Origin: RGIG3701 sp031553595 | Lineage (GTDB): Bacteria > Planctomycetota > Planctomycetia > Pirellulales > Thermoguttaceae | Assembly: GCA_031553595.1 (NCBI GenBank) | Contig: JAVBLI010000034.1 | Coordinates: 29,333-93,332 of the forward strand | Length of the DNA stretch: 64,000 bases | Direction: 5' to 3' | Shown here: positions 1 through 9,252 of the stretch, piece by piece | Numbering within the stretch: position 1 is the first letter of the stretch | Layout: the number at the start of each line of letters is the position of its first letter | Notes under the pieces: model-generated | Told to the model about the DNA's origin: nothing | Databases searched by the model: none | The model's input: the letters and a program-made list of their open reading frames with translations, nothing else | Translations under genes and position numbers: made by a program

Positions 1-1566
1 AATCCCCTCGTATTTCAGCGGGATGCGGTCGAGCCAGACTTCGGCGCCGATCTCCTCGCCCATCTCGCCCACGGCACTGGAAAACCCGCCCGCACCACAG
101 TCGGTCACCGCCGTGTACAGCCCGCGATCCCGTGCCTCCAGCAGAATGTCCAGCGTCATTTTTTCCGTAATCGCGTTCCCGATCTGCACGGCCCCGCCGG
201 AAAGCGACTCGCTCTCGTGCGTCAGTTCCGCGGAACTGAACGTCGCGCCGTGAATGCCGTCGCGGCCCGTCCGCCCACCCATGGCGACGATCAGATCGCC
301 GGGGTACGTCTTCTTGAAGGACATGTCGACAGGAATGATGCCCAGGTTGCCGCAGTAGACCAGCGGGTTGCCGAGATAACGCTCGTCGAAGTACACCGCT
401 CCGTTAATCGTCGGGATACCCATTCGGTTGCCGTAATCGCGGACACCGGCCACCACGCCCCGCATGACGCGTTTCGGGTGTAGCACGCCCACTGGAATCT
501 CGTCCAGCGGCATTTCCGGCGGCGCGAAACAGAAAACGTCGGTGTTGCAGATGGGCTTCGCGCCCATGCCCGTGCCCATCGGGTCGCGGATGACGCCGCC
601 GATGCCCGTGTTCGCCCCGCCATACGGCTCCAGAGCCGACGGGTGGTTGTGCGTCTCCACCTTGAACACCACGTTATACTCGTCGTCGAAGGTCACCACG
701 CCGGCGTTGTCCTTGAACACGCTCACGCACCAGTCGTTCTCGCCGAGGTTTTTGCGGATTTCCTGCGTCGCCGCGAAAATCGTCTCCTTGAGCATGTTGC
801 GGAACGTGATCTCTCGCTTCTCGTCGCGGTACGCAATCCGCCCGGCCAGCGTTTTATGCGAGCAGTGCTCGCTCCACGTCTGGGCCACGGTTTCGAGCTC
901 CACGTCCGTCGGGTCGCGCTTCAAATCCACGAAATGCTTCTGAATCGTCTGCATTTCGACGAGCGAAAGATAAAGCTGGCCCTTGATGCTGAGCGTTTTC
1001 AGCGCCTCGTCGTCCATTTCGCGGATCGGCACCGTGACCAGCGCGAACGCGTACGGCGAGCCGACTTCCAGATGCGTGAACGTGAAGGGCCCGCGCACCA
1101 CCTGCTCAATTGCGTCGTTGGCCAGCACTTTCCAGCAGAGTTTTTCGATTTGCGCGTCGTCCAGGCCGGTGAAATGGAACTTCCGGAACGTCCGCACCTC
1201 GTCGGCGATGACACCGAAATCGGCGATCGCCGTCTTCGCGCTCATGGCCACGGGATCCATCACGCCGGGCTTCGGCAGCACGTGCACCACCGCCGCCGCG
1301 TCGGCCGCCACACGCTGAACGGATTCCGCCAGCGGAAACACACACACGTCCTCGACCACGGTGTCGGCCAGCAGATTCTTCGCGATTTTCTCCACATCCG
1401 CCAGGCTCAACTCGCCCTGCAGCAGATACCCGTGCCCGGCCCGCACGCCGATCCGCCCGGCATCCGCGTCCGCCGCCAGCCCCAGCGCGAAAATCTCCGC
1501 CCGCACCTCTTCCGCGAGATTGTCTTTCTGTTCATTCTTTGGATAAATATCAATTTCCCAGAGCAT
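1..1566 (-). CDS. purL: PurL with PurS-like N-terminus, phosphoribosylformylglycinamidine synthase II (partial)
   Basis: The enzyme makes formylglycinamidine ribonucleotide from FGAR, ATP and glutamine in purine synthesis. The reading frame starts at ATG 1566 (MLWEIDIYPKNEQ), preceded by AGAAAGGG, and runs open off the left edge, so 522 residues are visible and the C-terminus is missing. Residues 1 to about 85 resemble PurS, the small structural subunit, here joined to PurL. The PurL part shows SEHCSHKT near residue 232 and VETHNHPSALEPYGG near residue 305, the signatures of the AIRS-like ATP-binding fold. The gene lies 86 bases downstream of alaS on the same strand. The fusion is read from the sequence; the absence of a separate PurS gene cannot be judged here. 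Confidence 0.93.
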   Translation of the reverse strand, partial: MLWEIDIYPKNEQKDNLAEEVRAEIFALGLAADADAGRIGVRAGHGYLLQGELSLADVEKIAKNLLADTVVEDVCVFPLAESVQRVAADAAAVVHVLPKPGVMDPVAMSAKTAIADFGVIADEVRTFRKFHFTGLDDAQIEKLCWKVLANDAIEQVVRGPFTFTHLEVGSPYAFALVTVPIREMDDEALKTLSIKGQLYLSLVEMQTIQKHFVDLKRDPTDVELETVAQTWSEHCSHKTLAGRIAYRDEKREITFRNMLKETIFAATQEIRKNLGENDWCVSVFKDNAGVVTFDDEYNVVFKVETHNHPSALEPYGGANTGIGGVIRDPMGTGMGAKPICNTDVFCFAPPEMPLDEIPVGVLHPKRVMRGVVAGVRDYGNRMGIPTINGAVYFDERYLGNPLVYCGNLGIIPVDMSFKKTYPGDLIVAMGGRTGRDGIHGATFSSAELTHESESLSGGAVQIGNAITEKMTLDILLEARDRGLYTAVTDCGAGGFSSAVGEMGEEIGAEVWLDRIPLKYEGI

Positions 1567-1652
1567 CGCGACCCTTTCTGCCTGTGACGTTTCCGTAAAC
1601 GGCCTCCGCACAGAACGCGGAAAACCGGCCTCTTTTGTGTTTTTATACTGCT

Positions 1653-4379
1653 TTATTTTACCGTATCGCGCGCGGCCTGTAAAGCCTTCTCCAGCCCGGA
1701 CGCGTCCTTGCCGCCGGCTTGCGCGAAGTCGGGACGTCCGCCGCCACCGCCTTTGACCATGCCGGAAACGGAGCGGATCCACTTCGTGGCGTCGAAACCC
1801 TCGGCCACCAGCGCGTGACTGAACGCCGTGGCCAACGAGACTTTATTCTCCTCGCCGCGCGTCGCAAGCATCACCGCTAGGCGGGGCTCGAGATGCAGCA
1901 GGCCATCCATCGTCGCACGCAGCGCGTCGATCGTTCCGCCGGGAATCTCGGCCACCAGCAGTTTATAATCGCCGCGGTCCTCGGCCTGGGCCACCAGCTC
2001 TTTCGCCGACGGAATCGCACTCTTCTTGCTGTCGGCCAACTCTTTCTTGAGCTGCTTCAACTCTTTCTGCAACGATTCCACTCGTGCGGGCAGCTCTTCC
2101 GCCGCCACTTTCAGCGCGTTGGCCACGTCCGTCAAAATGGCGTCCCGCGCGTTGGCATGCTCCAGCGCCTTCATGCCGGTGAAGGCCGTGATGCGGCGTG
2201 TGCCGGCGGAGATGCTTTCCTCGGAAATGATTTTGAAGGCGCCGATGCGAGAAATGTTGTCGACGTGCGTGCCGCCGCAGAGCTCTTTGCTCTCGCCGAT
2301 TTCGACCACGCGGACATCATCGGGGTATTTCTCGCCGAAGAGCATCATCGCGCCGCGTTTGCGGGCGTCGGCCAGCGGCATCACCTCATCTCGCACCTCT
2401 TCAGCCGCAAGAATCAGCTTGTTTACGTCGGCGGCAATCTCTGCCAGCACGTCCGCCGGGACGGCTTTCGGATTCGTGAAGTCGAAGCGCAGCACGTCCT
2501 CCATGACCTTCGAGCCTCGCTGCTGGGCGTGCTGGCCGAGGTGCTTCTGCAGGACGCTGTGCAACACGTGCGTGGCGGAGTGCGCCCGCTGGATGGCGTC
2601 GCGGCGGGTCATGTCGATCGTCGCGGTGACGATGTCGCCTTTGCGGACGGTGCCGCTCTTCAGACGCCCGATGTGGATGATCAGCCCGGAATCGTTATGC
2701 GTGTCGGTCACCTCAAACACGAACGGCGAGGCCATGTCGGCGGCGGTGGGTTTCTCGCCCTGCGCGTCGAGGACCAGTTGCCGCTCGGTCTCGGAAAGTT
2801 TCGCCAGATACGGGCTGTCGGCCGAGAGCACGAGGCGTTTGCCTTCGCCGGTGATCGTGCCGGTGTCGCCGATCTGGCCGCCCATCTCGCCGTAAAACGG
2901 GGTTTTGCTCAGCACGAGCATGATCTCCGCCGCGTCGTCACTCTCCACGGCCTGCGTCACATGCGAGACCGCCTGATTGTTCGCGACGATGCCCAGCACG
3001 AACACCTCGTCGGTCTGCGTTTCGTCGTAGCCCACGAATTTCGTCGAGTGCAGGGCTTTTTTGAGCGCCTCGACAGGCCCCGTTTTGAAGAGCTCGATCC
3101 GCTGTCCGGCGCCGGACTCCAGGCCGTGGCGGTGCATGGCCGCGCGGTAGCCGTCCCAGTCGAAGGAGAAGTTCTGCTCGGCCCCGAGCGTTTCGAAAAG
3201 TTCCGGCGGGAAGCCGTAGGTCGTGTACATCTCGGCGGCCTCGTCACCCGCGATCTGCGTGCGGCTGTCCATTTTCATCTGGTTGAAAACCTTGCCGATG
3301 CGGTTCAGGCCGTTGTCCAGCGTGGCGAGGAAGTTGGCCTCCTCCTGCCGAATGCCTTCCTGGACGCGCTCGACGGTCTCGGCGATTTCGGGATACGGCG
3401 CCTTCATCTGCTCAATGACGGCGGGGACGATTTTCCACAAAAACGGCTCCGTCATGCCCATGCGATTTCCGTCGAGCACCGCGCGGCGCAGCAGCCGCTT
3501 GACGACGTAACCCTCTTTGTTCGGGCCGGGATACACGTTTTCATGAATCGCGAACGTGCACGCCCGCACATGGTCAGTGATGCGTCGCAGCCGGCGTCCG
3601 TCTTCGCCCTGCGGGTCGTACGTCTTGCCGACGACTTCCGCCGAGGCCTTCACGATGGGCAGCAGCGTGTCGATGTGATAATTCGTCACCACGCCCTGCA
3701 GCGCCGACGCGGCCCGCTCCAGGCCCATGCCCGTGTCAATGTTCTTGCTCGGGAGCGGCACGAGATTGTCCGGCGGATTCCCCTGGCGATTGAACTGCGT
3801 GAACACGAGGTTCCAGATTTCGACCTCGCCCAACTCCGTGTGATAATAGATTTCGCTGCACGGGCCGCACACCCCGTCCGGGCCCTCGGAGGGCGCACTG
3901 GCGGGCCAAAAATTCTCGTCCTCGTCTTTCGGCTCAATGCGGTCCGCAGCCAAGCCGACTTCCTTGTGCCAAATATCGAACGCCTCTTGGTCGTCTTTAT
4001 ACACCGTCACCGTCAGTGTGTCGGGGCTGAGTTTCAGCCACTTCGGGCTGGTCAGAAACTCCCACGCCCAGTGAATCGCCTCGCGCTTGAAATAGTCGCC
4101 GAAACTGAAATTGCCAAGCATCTCGAAGAACGTGTGGTGGTACGGTGTCCGCCCGACGTTATCGATATCCCCCGTCCGCAGGCACTTCTGACACGTCGTG
4201 GCCCGCGTAAACTCCAGCTCGCAGCGCCCAAGGAAATGATCCTTGAACTGGTTCATCCCCGCCGGCGTGAACAGTACCGACGGGTCCCATTTCGGCACCA
4301 GCACGTCGCTCGGCCGACGCACGCAGCCCTTCGACTCGAAGAACGTCAGATACATTTCACGCAATTCATTCGTTTTCAT
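1653..4379 (-). CDS. alaS: Alanine--tRNA ligase
   Basis: This cytoplasmic enzyme charges tRNA-Ala and edits mischarged Ser and Gly. The frame extends upstream to 4556, but the real start is ATG 4379 (MKTNELREMYLTFFESKGC) behind GGGTGAAAC; the upstream extension translates a repeat half-site and is not conserved-looking. The protein is 908 residues, slightly longer than the usual 875. The class II catalytic core includes LFTPAGMNQFKDHFLG, and the editing domain has the zinc ligands HSATH (about 598) and CGGTH (about 703). The C-terminal region is a coiled coil followed by a DHHA1-like domain (VSGMVKGGGGGRPDFAQAGG). It lies divergent from the AtpZ-like gene. A long antisense frame over it is a GC shadow. 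Confidence 0.97.
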   Translation of the reverse strand: MKTNELREMYLTFFESKGCVRRPSDVLVPKWDPSVLFTPAGMNQFKDHFLGRCELEFTRATTCQKCLRTGDIDNVGRTPYHHTFFEMLGNFSFGDYFKREAIHWAWEFLTSPKWLKLSPDTLTVTVYKDDQEAFDIWHKEVGLAADRIEPKDEDENFWPASAPSEGPDGVCGPCSEIYYHTELGEVEIWNLVFTQFNRQGNPPDNLVPLPSKNIDTGMGLERAASALQGVVTNYHIDTLLPIVKASAEVVGKTYDPQGEDGRRLRRITDHVRACTFAIHENVYPGPNKEGYVVKRLLRRAVLDGNRMGMTEPFLWKIVPAVIEQMKAPYPEIAETVERVQEGIRQEEANFLATLDNGLNRIGKVFNQMKMDSRTQIAGDEAAEMYTTYGFPPELFETLGAEQNFSFDWDGYRAAMHRHGLESGAGQRIELFKTGPVEALKKALHSTKFVGYDETQTDEVFVLGIVANNQAVSHVTQAVESDDAAEIMLVLSKTPFYGEMGGQIGDTGTITGEGKRLVLSADSPYLAKLSETERQLVLDAQGEKPTAADMASPFVFEVTDTHNDSGLIIHIGRLKSGTVRKGDIVTATIDMTRRDAIQRAHSATHVLHSVLQKHLGQHAQQRGSKVMEDVLRFDFTNPKAVPADVLAEIAADVNKLILAAEEVRDEVMPLADARKRGAMMLFGEKYPDDVRVVEIGESKELCGGTHVDNISRIGAFKIISEESISAGTRRITAFTGMKALEHANARDAILTDVANALKVAAEELPARVESLQKELKQLKKELADSKKSAIPSAKELVAQAEDRGDYKLLVAEIPGGTIDALRATMDGLLHLEPRLAVMLATRGEENKVSLATAFSHALVAEGFDATKWIRSVSGMVKGGGGGRPDFAQAGGKDASGLEKALQAARDTVK

Positions 4380-4500
4380 CGTTTCACCCGATTTCGGCTT
4401 GTGATATATTATGGTATAAAAAGAAAATACAGAGGCTCTCATTCTACCACGTTTACGCCGAAATGGTAGGGGAGGATTCCGGGTCGGCGTGTGCGGTTTT

Positions 4501-4519
4501 CCAGCTGCTGTCCTTGCCG
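4501..4519 (-). repeat. Isolated half-site of the 120-bp palindromic repeat family
   Basis: CCAGCTGCTGTCCTTGCCG is the reverse complement of the left end of the full repeat at 4873-4891, with one mismatch in 19. The two therefore form an inverted pair on either side of the AtpZ-like gene. No second arm is visible next to this half-site. Confidence 0.6.
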
Positions 4520-4573
4520 ACAGCTCATTCCTTCCACCCCATCCCCCACTTCCCATCCCCGTGGCGGCGGGTT

Positions 4574-4849
4574 ATGATGGATATTATGAAAGAAAACACA
4601 GAAAATACGGATTCCGCGAAAACGCCGCCGGAGCATGGGCCGCACGAGGATCTTCGTTCGCCGTTGGCCATCGGCCTGGCGTGGAGTTCCACCATTTCCG
4701 GAATCGCCCTACAGGCTATTCTTCCCGGCCTGGCCGGTCTGTGGCTCGACACGAAACTCGGTACCGTTCTGCTCTTTTTCTTTCTCGGTCTGGTGCTGGG
4801 CATGGCGAGTGCGATGATGCAGCTTCTTAAAATTGTGCGGAAAAAATAG
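4574..4849 (+). CDS. AtpZ/AtpI-family small membrane protein
   Basis: This 91-residue protein has a hydrophilic N-terminus (MMDIMKENTENTD) and two membrane segments in the C-terminal half (SPLAIGLAWSSTISGIALQA and LGTVLLFFFLGLVLGMASAM), ending in a basic tail. Size, topology and the G-x-x-L-D motif (GLWLDTKLG) between the helices match the AtpZ/AtpI family, which is thought to assist ATP synthase rotor assembly or Mg uptake. The start could be ATG 4574, 4577 or 4586; none has a strong ribosome site. It lies 4 kb from the atp operon, on the opposite strand and beyond two PEP-CTERM genes, instead of at the operon head. It is flanked by inverted copies of a repeat end. Confidence 0.7.
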   Translation: MMDIMKENTENTDSAKTPPEHGPHEDLRSPLAIGLAWSSTISGIALQAILPGLAGLWLDTKLGTVLLFFFLGLVLGMASAMMQLLKIVRKK

Positions 4850-4872
4850 GGGCATGCCGAAATCCGTGATAA

Positions 4873-4991
4873 CGGCAAGGACAGCAGCCGGGAACGAAGC
4901 GCAGCGAGAGTGACCGGATAAGCACCGCTGTGCGATTCTCCACCTCCATCCGGTCATTGCGCTAACGCTCCATTCCCGGCTGCTGTTCTTG
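4873..4991. repeat. 120-bp intergenic palindromic repeat, copy R1
   Basis: The left end CGGCAAGGACAGCAGCCGG and right end CCGGCTGCTGTTCTTG are inverted. The inner pair is GTGACCGGAT and ATCCGGTCAT. The copy lies between the AtpZ-like gene and the promoter of the PEP-CTERM pair, about 65 bases upstream of the -35 box. It contains no plausible gene. Confidence 0.85.
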
Positions 4992-5057
4992 TGGTTACAT
5001 TTGATAACTGTGCCGACTCGCGGCCGGAAAAGATTTTCTGTTTTTACCGTTTTTTTG

Positions 5058-5086
5058 TTGACATGGGCGAGGCGATACTATATAAT
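5058..5086 (+). promoter_or_regulatory. Consensus sigma-70-type promoter for the PEP-CTERM pair
   Basis: TTGACA at 5058-5063 and TATAAT at 5081-5086 are separated by exactly 17 bases. Both hexamers match the consensus perfectly. Transcription would start near 5093, about 50 bases before the first PEP-CTERM gene. Confidence 0.8.
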
Positions 5087-5143
5087 TATTAATAAGCAAT
5101 ATTCTCTTTTAACGTTTCTATCCGAATTTTCACGGGGTGAGTG

Positions 5144-6607
5144 ATGCATATGCTTTCCGAATGGCGTTCTGCTTGGGTGTTGCGGCCAATGATTCTCCTG
5201 GTGGTTTTTACGGCGTTTTTTGCTGTCGCGTCGCGGGCGGCGGCGCAGTGGTCGAATGCCGTCCCGGTGGTGAACGAAGACAGTCTGAACATCCTTCCCG
5301 GCGGTGCGTATCTGCACGCGTATAATATCGGAAATGGAAGTGACGCGACGCTTAACGTCGGGAAGCCGAATCAGTTGACGTTCAAAGGCACGGCCGGGGC
5401 GGTGAATGTCAATATGCCAAATATGATCGTGACCAGCAGCGGCGCAAATCCTTACGGAAATGTTTCGACGGAATACACCGGTGGTTTGCTTACGTTATTT
5501 TCCGGCAGCACATATAACGGCAATAACGGGGATTACCGTCTATTCACGCTTTATGACCTTATCCCGGGGGTGGATTACGAGATCACTATTCTCGGCAATA
5601 TGGCGGCAACCGTGCGAAGTTCCCGTTTTACGGTGGATGGTGTGGGCGAGCAGCGGGTATATGCTTATGCCGGCGGCACGACGGACGGTGTTTTTACAAC
5701 CTGGCAGGGCACGGCGACAAGCAAGGATATGCAGATCATGGTTGAAGGCGCGGACGGAAACTCCTGGCACATTACCGGCATCCTGAGCCGGGGGATTGCG
5801 ACCGTCGATCCCACGGCCGAAAAACAGCTCCTTATGGCGACCGGCTTCGGCGGTTTGAACTATCAATACAATAGTCCTGGTTATTTACAGCCGGGAGCGG
5901 CGATATCAACGACTGTAATGGACACTTATAACCTCTTCGGCGCAGACAAAAAATGGAATTCCCGCGGTTGGGGGAGTCAGGCTCAGGTTTGGGCGGCCAA
6001 TGCAACGGATAATACATCTCTGGCGGCCCAGCGGGGGAATAATCCCATGGTCGTGATGTGGGAGAATTGCGGAATCACTCAAGATTTCGACACCAGCAAG
6101 TTTGCATTCGACGTGATTACGCTTTCCGCCGACATATGTCCCTACGGGAGTAATGGCATCGGAATGGGATTTTTCGATTCGCAAAGAAGCGATGCTCATG
6201 CTGAAACCAGCTTCACCGGCCTGGTGATGGATCAGAGCGGCTTGTATTTCATGCTCGACGGTGTTGCCGCTTCAGAAACGTTTCTCTATGAGGCCGGGTT
6301 CAATAAGCAAATTTTTCACAACCTGTCCATGGATCTGCTTCTGGATCCGCAAGGTAACGCTACGATTGTTGGCCTGGAGTTGGAGGGGGGGGCGGCCAAT
6401 TATGCCGATTTGCTGGGTATTTCATTTGAGATGTCCGACATGATTGGTTTTATGGCGCTGGCAAGAGGCGGTTGGGGTGCGGTTGATAACTTCACCGTTT
6501 TCGGTTCGCATTCAACGCCGGAGCCGGCCACGTGGGTCATGCTGCTGACGGCGGCCGGGTGGTTGGGGTTCCGCGGCGTGCGACGTAAAAATTTGTCTGA
6601 AAAATAA
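5144..6607 (+). CDS. PEP-CTERM sorted exported protein (first of tandem pair)
   Basis: This exported protein of about 487 residues is of unknown function. An N-terminal signal peptide (ILLVVFTAFFAVASRAAA) precedes the mature part. The C-terminus carries a PEP motif, a hydrophobic helix and a basic end (TPEPATWVMLLTAAGWLG, then RRKN), the sorting signal recognised by exosortases in the inner membrane. The body has two modules. The first contains HAYNIG, PGVDYEITILG and TWQGTA. The second contains YNLFGADKKW, GIGMGFFDS, FTGLVMDQSG and GGWGAVDNFTVFG. Both recur in the next gene. Starts at GTG 5141, ATG 5144 or ATG 5150 are possible; GGGGTGA at 5134-5140 spaces best for 5150. No exosortase gene is in the window. 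Confidence 0.85.
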   Translation: MHMLSEWRSAWVLRPMILLVVFTAFFAVASRAAAQWSNAVPVVNEDSLNILPGGAYLHAYNIGNGSDATLNVGKPNQLTFKGTAGAVNVNMPNMIVTSSGANPYGNVSTEYTGGLLTLFSGSTYNGNNGDYRLFTLYDLIPGVDYEITILGNMAATVRSSRFTVDGVGEQRVYAYAGGTTDGVFTTWQGTATSKDMQIMVEGADGNSWHITGILSRGIATVDPTAEKQLLMATGFGGLNYQYNSPGYLQPGAAISTTVMDTYNLFGADKKWNSRGWGSQAQVWAANATDNTSLAAQRGNNPMVVMWENCGITQDFDTSKFAFDVITLSADICPYGSNGIGMGFFDSQRSDAHAETSFTGLVMDQSGLYFMLDGVAASETFLYEAGFNKQIFHNLSMDLLLDPQGNATIVGLELEGGAANYADLLGISFEMSDMIGFMALARGGWGAVDNFTVFGSHSTPEPATWVMLLTAAGWLGFRGVRRKNLSEK

Positions 6608-6659
6608 TAATCTTATGGGGTTTAGGGAATACAAGCTTTTGACAAAAAACGAGGCAATC

Positions 6660-8705
6660 ATGCTTATGTCCTTCACACATTTTCGAGCTGTGCGAAAAAT
6701 CAATCTTGGTCTCATCCTGCTTTTGATGTTGGGCAGCGCGTTGTTTCCCGCGTCCGGCCAGGCGGTCGACCTGATCGTCAACGGACAGTTCGGCACGTAC
6801 GACACGGCATTGAACGCCGACGGCGCGTTTACGAATCCGCAGGCGGATAGCATTTTCGGCTGGACATACACGGCCACGGGCGGCGGCGCGACCTACGGGA
6901 TTAATAATGCCGCGATCCGCAATTACGTCAGTCCGGCGGGGCTGCTGCCGACGGGTTCCGTGGCTTTTCTGCGAAACGAGTCCACGCTTTCCACGATGGT
7001 CGACGGCTTGGTGCCCGGTGAGAAATACGTCTTGTCGTTCCAGTATTCGTCGCAGGCGGGGAATACTGGCGCCTACAATGGGTCTTTGCAGGCCACGCTG
7101 GGCGGCACGGTGTTGCTCCCCAACCAGACGGTGCCGTTTTATGACAGTACCAGCACCAAGTGCAATTTTTACAATTATTATTATGAGTTCACGCCGGCGG
7201 CGGGGCAGACGAGCATGACCCTGGCGTTTGAGACGAAGGCGACCGGGCTGACGACGCTGGCGAATGTCTCCGTCGTGCCGATTGCCCAGCAGACAGGCGG
7301 CTGGGTCAGCCAGCGGTTCTGGGAAAACGACGCCAGCCTGGGAATCGAAGCGGGAAATATATATACCCACGCCTATAATTTTCACAACAATCCTGTGGAG
7401 CTTAACGGATTGACGTTTAAGCAAATCTCCTCGAACGCCACCGTCGGCAGTCTCAAGATCGTTGGCGGTGGGAATCATGGTCACGGAACCGCCACCTCGT
7501 TGTACTCCGACGCGGAGGGAAGCCCCACCAAGGCAACCTACGCGTTGACGACCAACAGCATTTTCAGCAGCCCCACGCTGACGCTCAGCAATCTGATCGC
7601 CGGCATGGAGTATGAAATTCAGCTTCTTGGAAGCAACTACGGATATACGCAAAACCGCAACAACGGAATTACGGTCAACGGCGAGTCGCGCTCCGTGTTC
7701 CGGGCGGTGGGCTATCAGGATACGAAGAATGTTGCCAACGAGGGATTCATCCTTACATGGCAGGGCGAGGCGAACCAATTGGGACAGATCGTCATCGCGC
7801 TGGACGGAGTGAATACCAACGACACCTTCCACCTCGTCGGCCTGACGAGTCAATTTATCTCTAAAATGACGGACGGACTTATCATGGCGACCACGTTCGC
7901 AGGAGTTTCCGGCGAATATGGCGGCGCCGGGACGTGGGCGCTAAACCAGACCAAACTGGACCATTATAACTATTTCGGTGCGGATAAAAAATGGTCTGTG
8001 CGGGGCAATGGCCAAGGGCGAACGCCCTCGGTCTGGTGGGTCGGGTCGGCGAATAATGATTACTTGAAAAATGTGAGAAAAATATCCGAGGACGCCATGG
8101 CGGTCGTGTGGGGCAACAGCGCGATTGCCATCGATTTCGCCGCGGATCAATTGCCATACGATACCATCACACTCTCTGCTGAGCTGACCGTTAACGGGGT
8201 TGGCGGCATCGGAATGGGGTTTTTCGATTCGACGAACGGCAATAACACGCTCGGCGACTCGATGATCGGCTTCACCGGCGTGGTGATGGACACCTCCGGC
8301 AACTTGACATTCAGGTCGAATTATCTTGATTCGCTGGGCGATTCCAAGACGGATATTTCGGCTTCGATCGGGTATTTGCCTATCGACGAAACGTTTAATT
8401 TTCAGGATATGTACCACCTGACGATGGACATCCTCCTCAATGACGACGGCACCGGCGAGCTTATCGGCCTGTCGCTGGAAGGTTCCGCAGCGGATTACAG
8501 CGAACTGTACGGTTTCAGTTTCGATCATCTCGACTTGGTGGGATTCATGAGTCTCGCCGGAGATTGGGGCGCGGTGAATAATTTCGTCGTCACGGGGGCC
8601 TTCTCCCCGAACGCCGCCGGAGATGTCCCGGAGCCTGCCACGTGGGTGATGCTGTTGATGGCGGCCGGGTGGCTGGGGTTCCGCAGCGTGCGGCGAAAGA
8701 AGTAA
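6660..8705 (+). CDS. PEP-CTERM sorted exported protein with added N-terminal domain (second of tandem pair)
   Basis: This 681-residue exported protein is a paralogue of the preceding gene and probably shares its transcript (52-base gap). ATG 6660 is chosen because GAGG lies seven bases upstream; the frame also opens at 6615. A signal peptide (LGLILLLMLGSALFPASG) is followed by a domain absent from the first protein: residues about 35 to 215 begin DLIVNGQFGTYD and contain VDGLVPGEKYVLSFQYSS. It looks like a DUF642 or other carbohydrate-binding-like beta-sandwich. Then come the two shared modules (THAYNFHNN, LTWQGEAN; YNYFGADKKW, GIGMGFFDS, FTGVVMDTSG, DWGAVNNFVVTG) and the PEP-CTERM tail VPEPATWVMLLMAAGWLG. 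The substrate is unknown; surface or extracellular-matrix location is inferred from the tail. Confidence 0.85.
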   Translation: MLMSFTHFRAVRKINLGLILLLMLGSALFPASGQAVDLIVNGQFGTYDTALNADGAFTNPQADSIFGWTYTATGGGATYGINNAAIRNYVSPAGLLPTGSVAFLRNESTLSTMVDGLVPGEKYVLSFQYSSQAGNTGAYNGSLQATLGGTVLLPNQTVPFYDSTSTKCNFYNYYYEFTPAAGQTSMTLAFETKATGLTTLANVSVVPIAQQTGGWVSQRFWENDASLGIEAGNIYTHAYNFHNNPVELNGLTFKQISSNATVGSLKIVGGGNHGHGTATSLYSDAEGSPTKATYALTTNSIFSSPTLTLSNLIAGMEYEIQLLGSNYGYTQNRNNGITVNGESRSVFRAVGYQDTKNVANEGFILTWQGEANQLGQIVIALDGVNTNDTFHLVGLTSQFISKMTDGLIMATTFAGVSGEYGGAGTWALNQTKLDHYNYFGADKKWSVRGNGQGRTPSVWWVGSANNDYLKNVRKISEDAMAVVWGNSAIAIDFAADQLPYDTITLSAELTVNGVGGIGMGFFDSTNGNNTLGDSMIGFTGVVMDTSGNLTFRSNYLDSLGDSKTDISASIGYLPIDETFNFQDMYHLTMDILLNDDGTGELIGLSLEGSAADYSELYGFSFDHLDLVGFMSLAGDWGAVNNFVVTGAFSPNAAGDVPEPATWVMLLMAAGWLGFRSVRRKK

Positions 8706-8726
8706 TCGAACGTTTCAGAAAAACGC

Positions 8727-8768
8727 AAACCCCGCTTCGTCGTGTTTCGGACGCAGCTGGGTTTTTTT
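8727..8768 (+). terminator. Rho-independent terminator after the PEP-CTERM pair
   Basis: AAACCCCGCT pairs with AGCTGGGTTT across a loop of about 20 bases, with one mismatch, and is followed by a run of seven T. It lies 22 bases after the stop of the second PEP-CTERM gene. Confidence 0.6.
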
Positions 8769-8775
8769 GTCGCAT

Positions 8776-8802
8776 AAAAAAAGGCACCGCGCTGGCAGTG
8801 CC
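8776..8802 (-). terminator. Terminator of the ATP synthase operon
   Basis: On the minus strand GGCAC and GTGCC close a 10-base loop and are followed by seven T (the A run at 8776-8782). It lies about 21 bases after the atpC stop and back to back with the plus-strand terminator. Confidence 0.65.
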
Positions 8803-8823
8803 CCGATCATTCGGCGAGAAGCG

Positions 8824-9216
8824 TTACTTTTTCGCAGCGATACGCCGCATGGCCCGCGCCTCGGCCATCGCCGCATCACGGAGTTCGACCTCCGCCAGCG
8901 ACGTTTTCGGCTTCTCTTTCGCCACCCGGTAAGCCGCCTCGGCCGACTCCGCGGTAATGCTCGTCGCGGGCACCGCCCGGCCTGTCAGCAGCGTGACGAC
9001 GTTATTAAATACCTCGACGAAACCACGCGACACATAATACGACTCGCTGGCCCCGGCATTTTCGATCCGCAATTCGCCGGAACCCAGCCGCCCGATCAGC
9101 GGCGCGTGATTCAGCTCCACACCCATCTCGCCGTCAAAAAGCGGGAACGACACGAACGTCGCCGGCTTTTCCAGAATCGTCCGCTCCGGAGTCACTACGA
9201 TGCATTTGAGTTCCAT
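8824..9216 (-). CDS. atpC: ATP synthase epsilon subunit
   Basis: The 130-residue epsilon subunit couples the F1 central stalk to the c-ring and can inhibit ATP hydrolysis. ATG 9216 (MELKCIVVTPERTILE) follows AGGGCGAAATC; the frame opens further upstream but that part translates an inverted repeat. The N-terminal beta-sandwich has the family signature FDGEMGVELNHAPLIGRLGSG, and the C-terminal part (AESAEAAYRVAKEKPKTS) is the two-helix domain. It is the last gene of the operon, 187 bases from atpD, with repeat family B in the gap. Confidence 0.93.
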   Translation of the reverse strand: MELKCIVVTPERTILEKPATFVSFPLFDGEMGVELNHAPLIGRLGSGELRIENAGASESYYVSRGFVEVFNNVVTLLTGRAVPATSITAESAEAAYRVAKEKPKTSLAEVELRDAAMAEARAMRRIAAKK

Positions 9217-9252
9217 GATTTCGCCCTGAATATGAATCGTTATCAATTGGGA

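Noticed and set aside
1893..4469. 858-codon plus-strand frame opposite alaS
   Set aside because: It is fully antisense to a clear alaS, rich in His/Arg/Leu as expected from the complement of GC-rich coding sequence, and has no ribosome site or recognisable domain.
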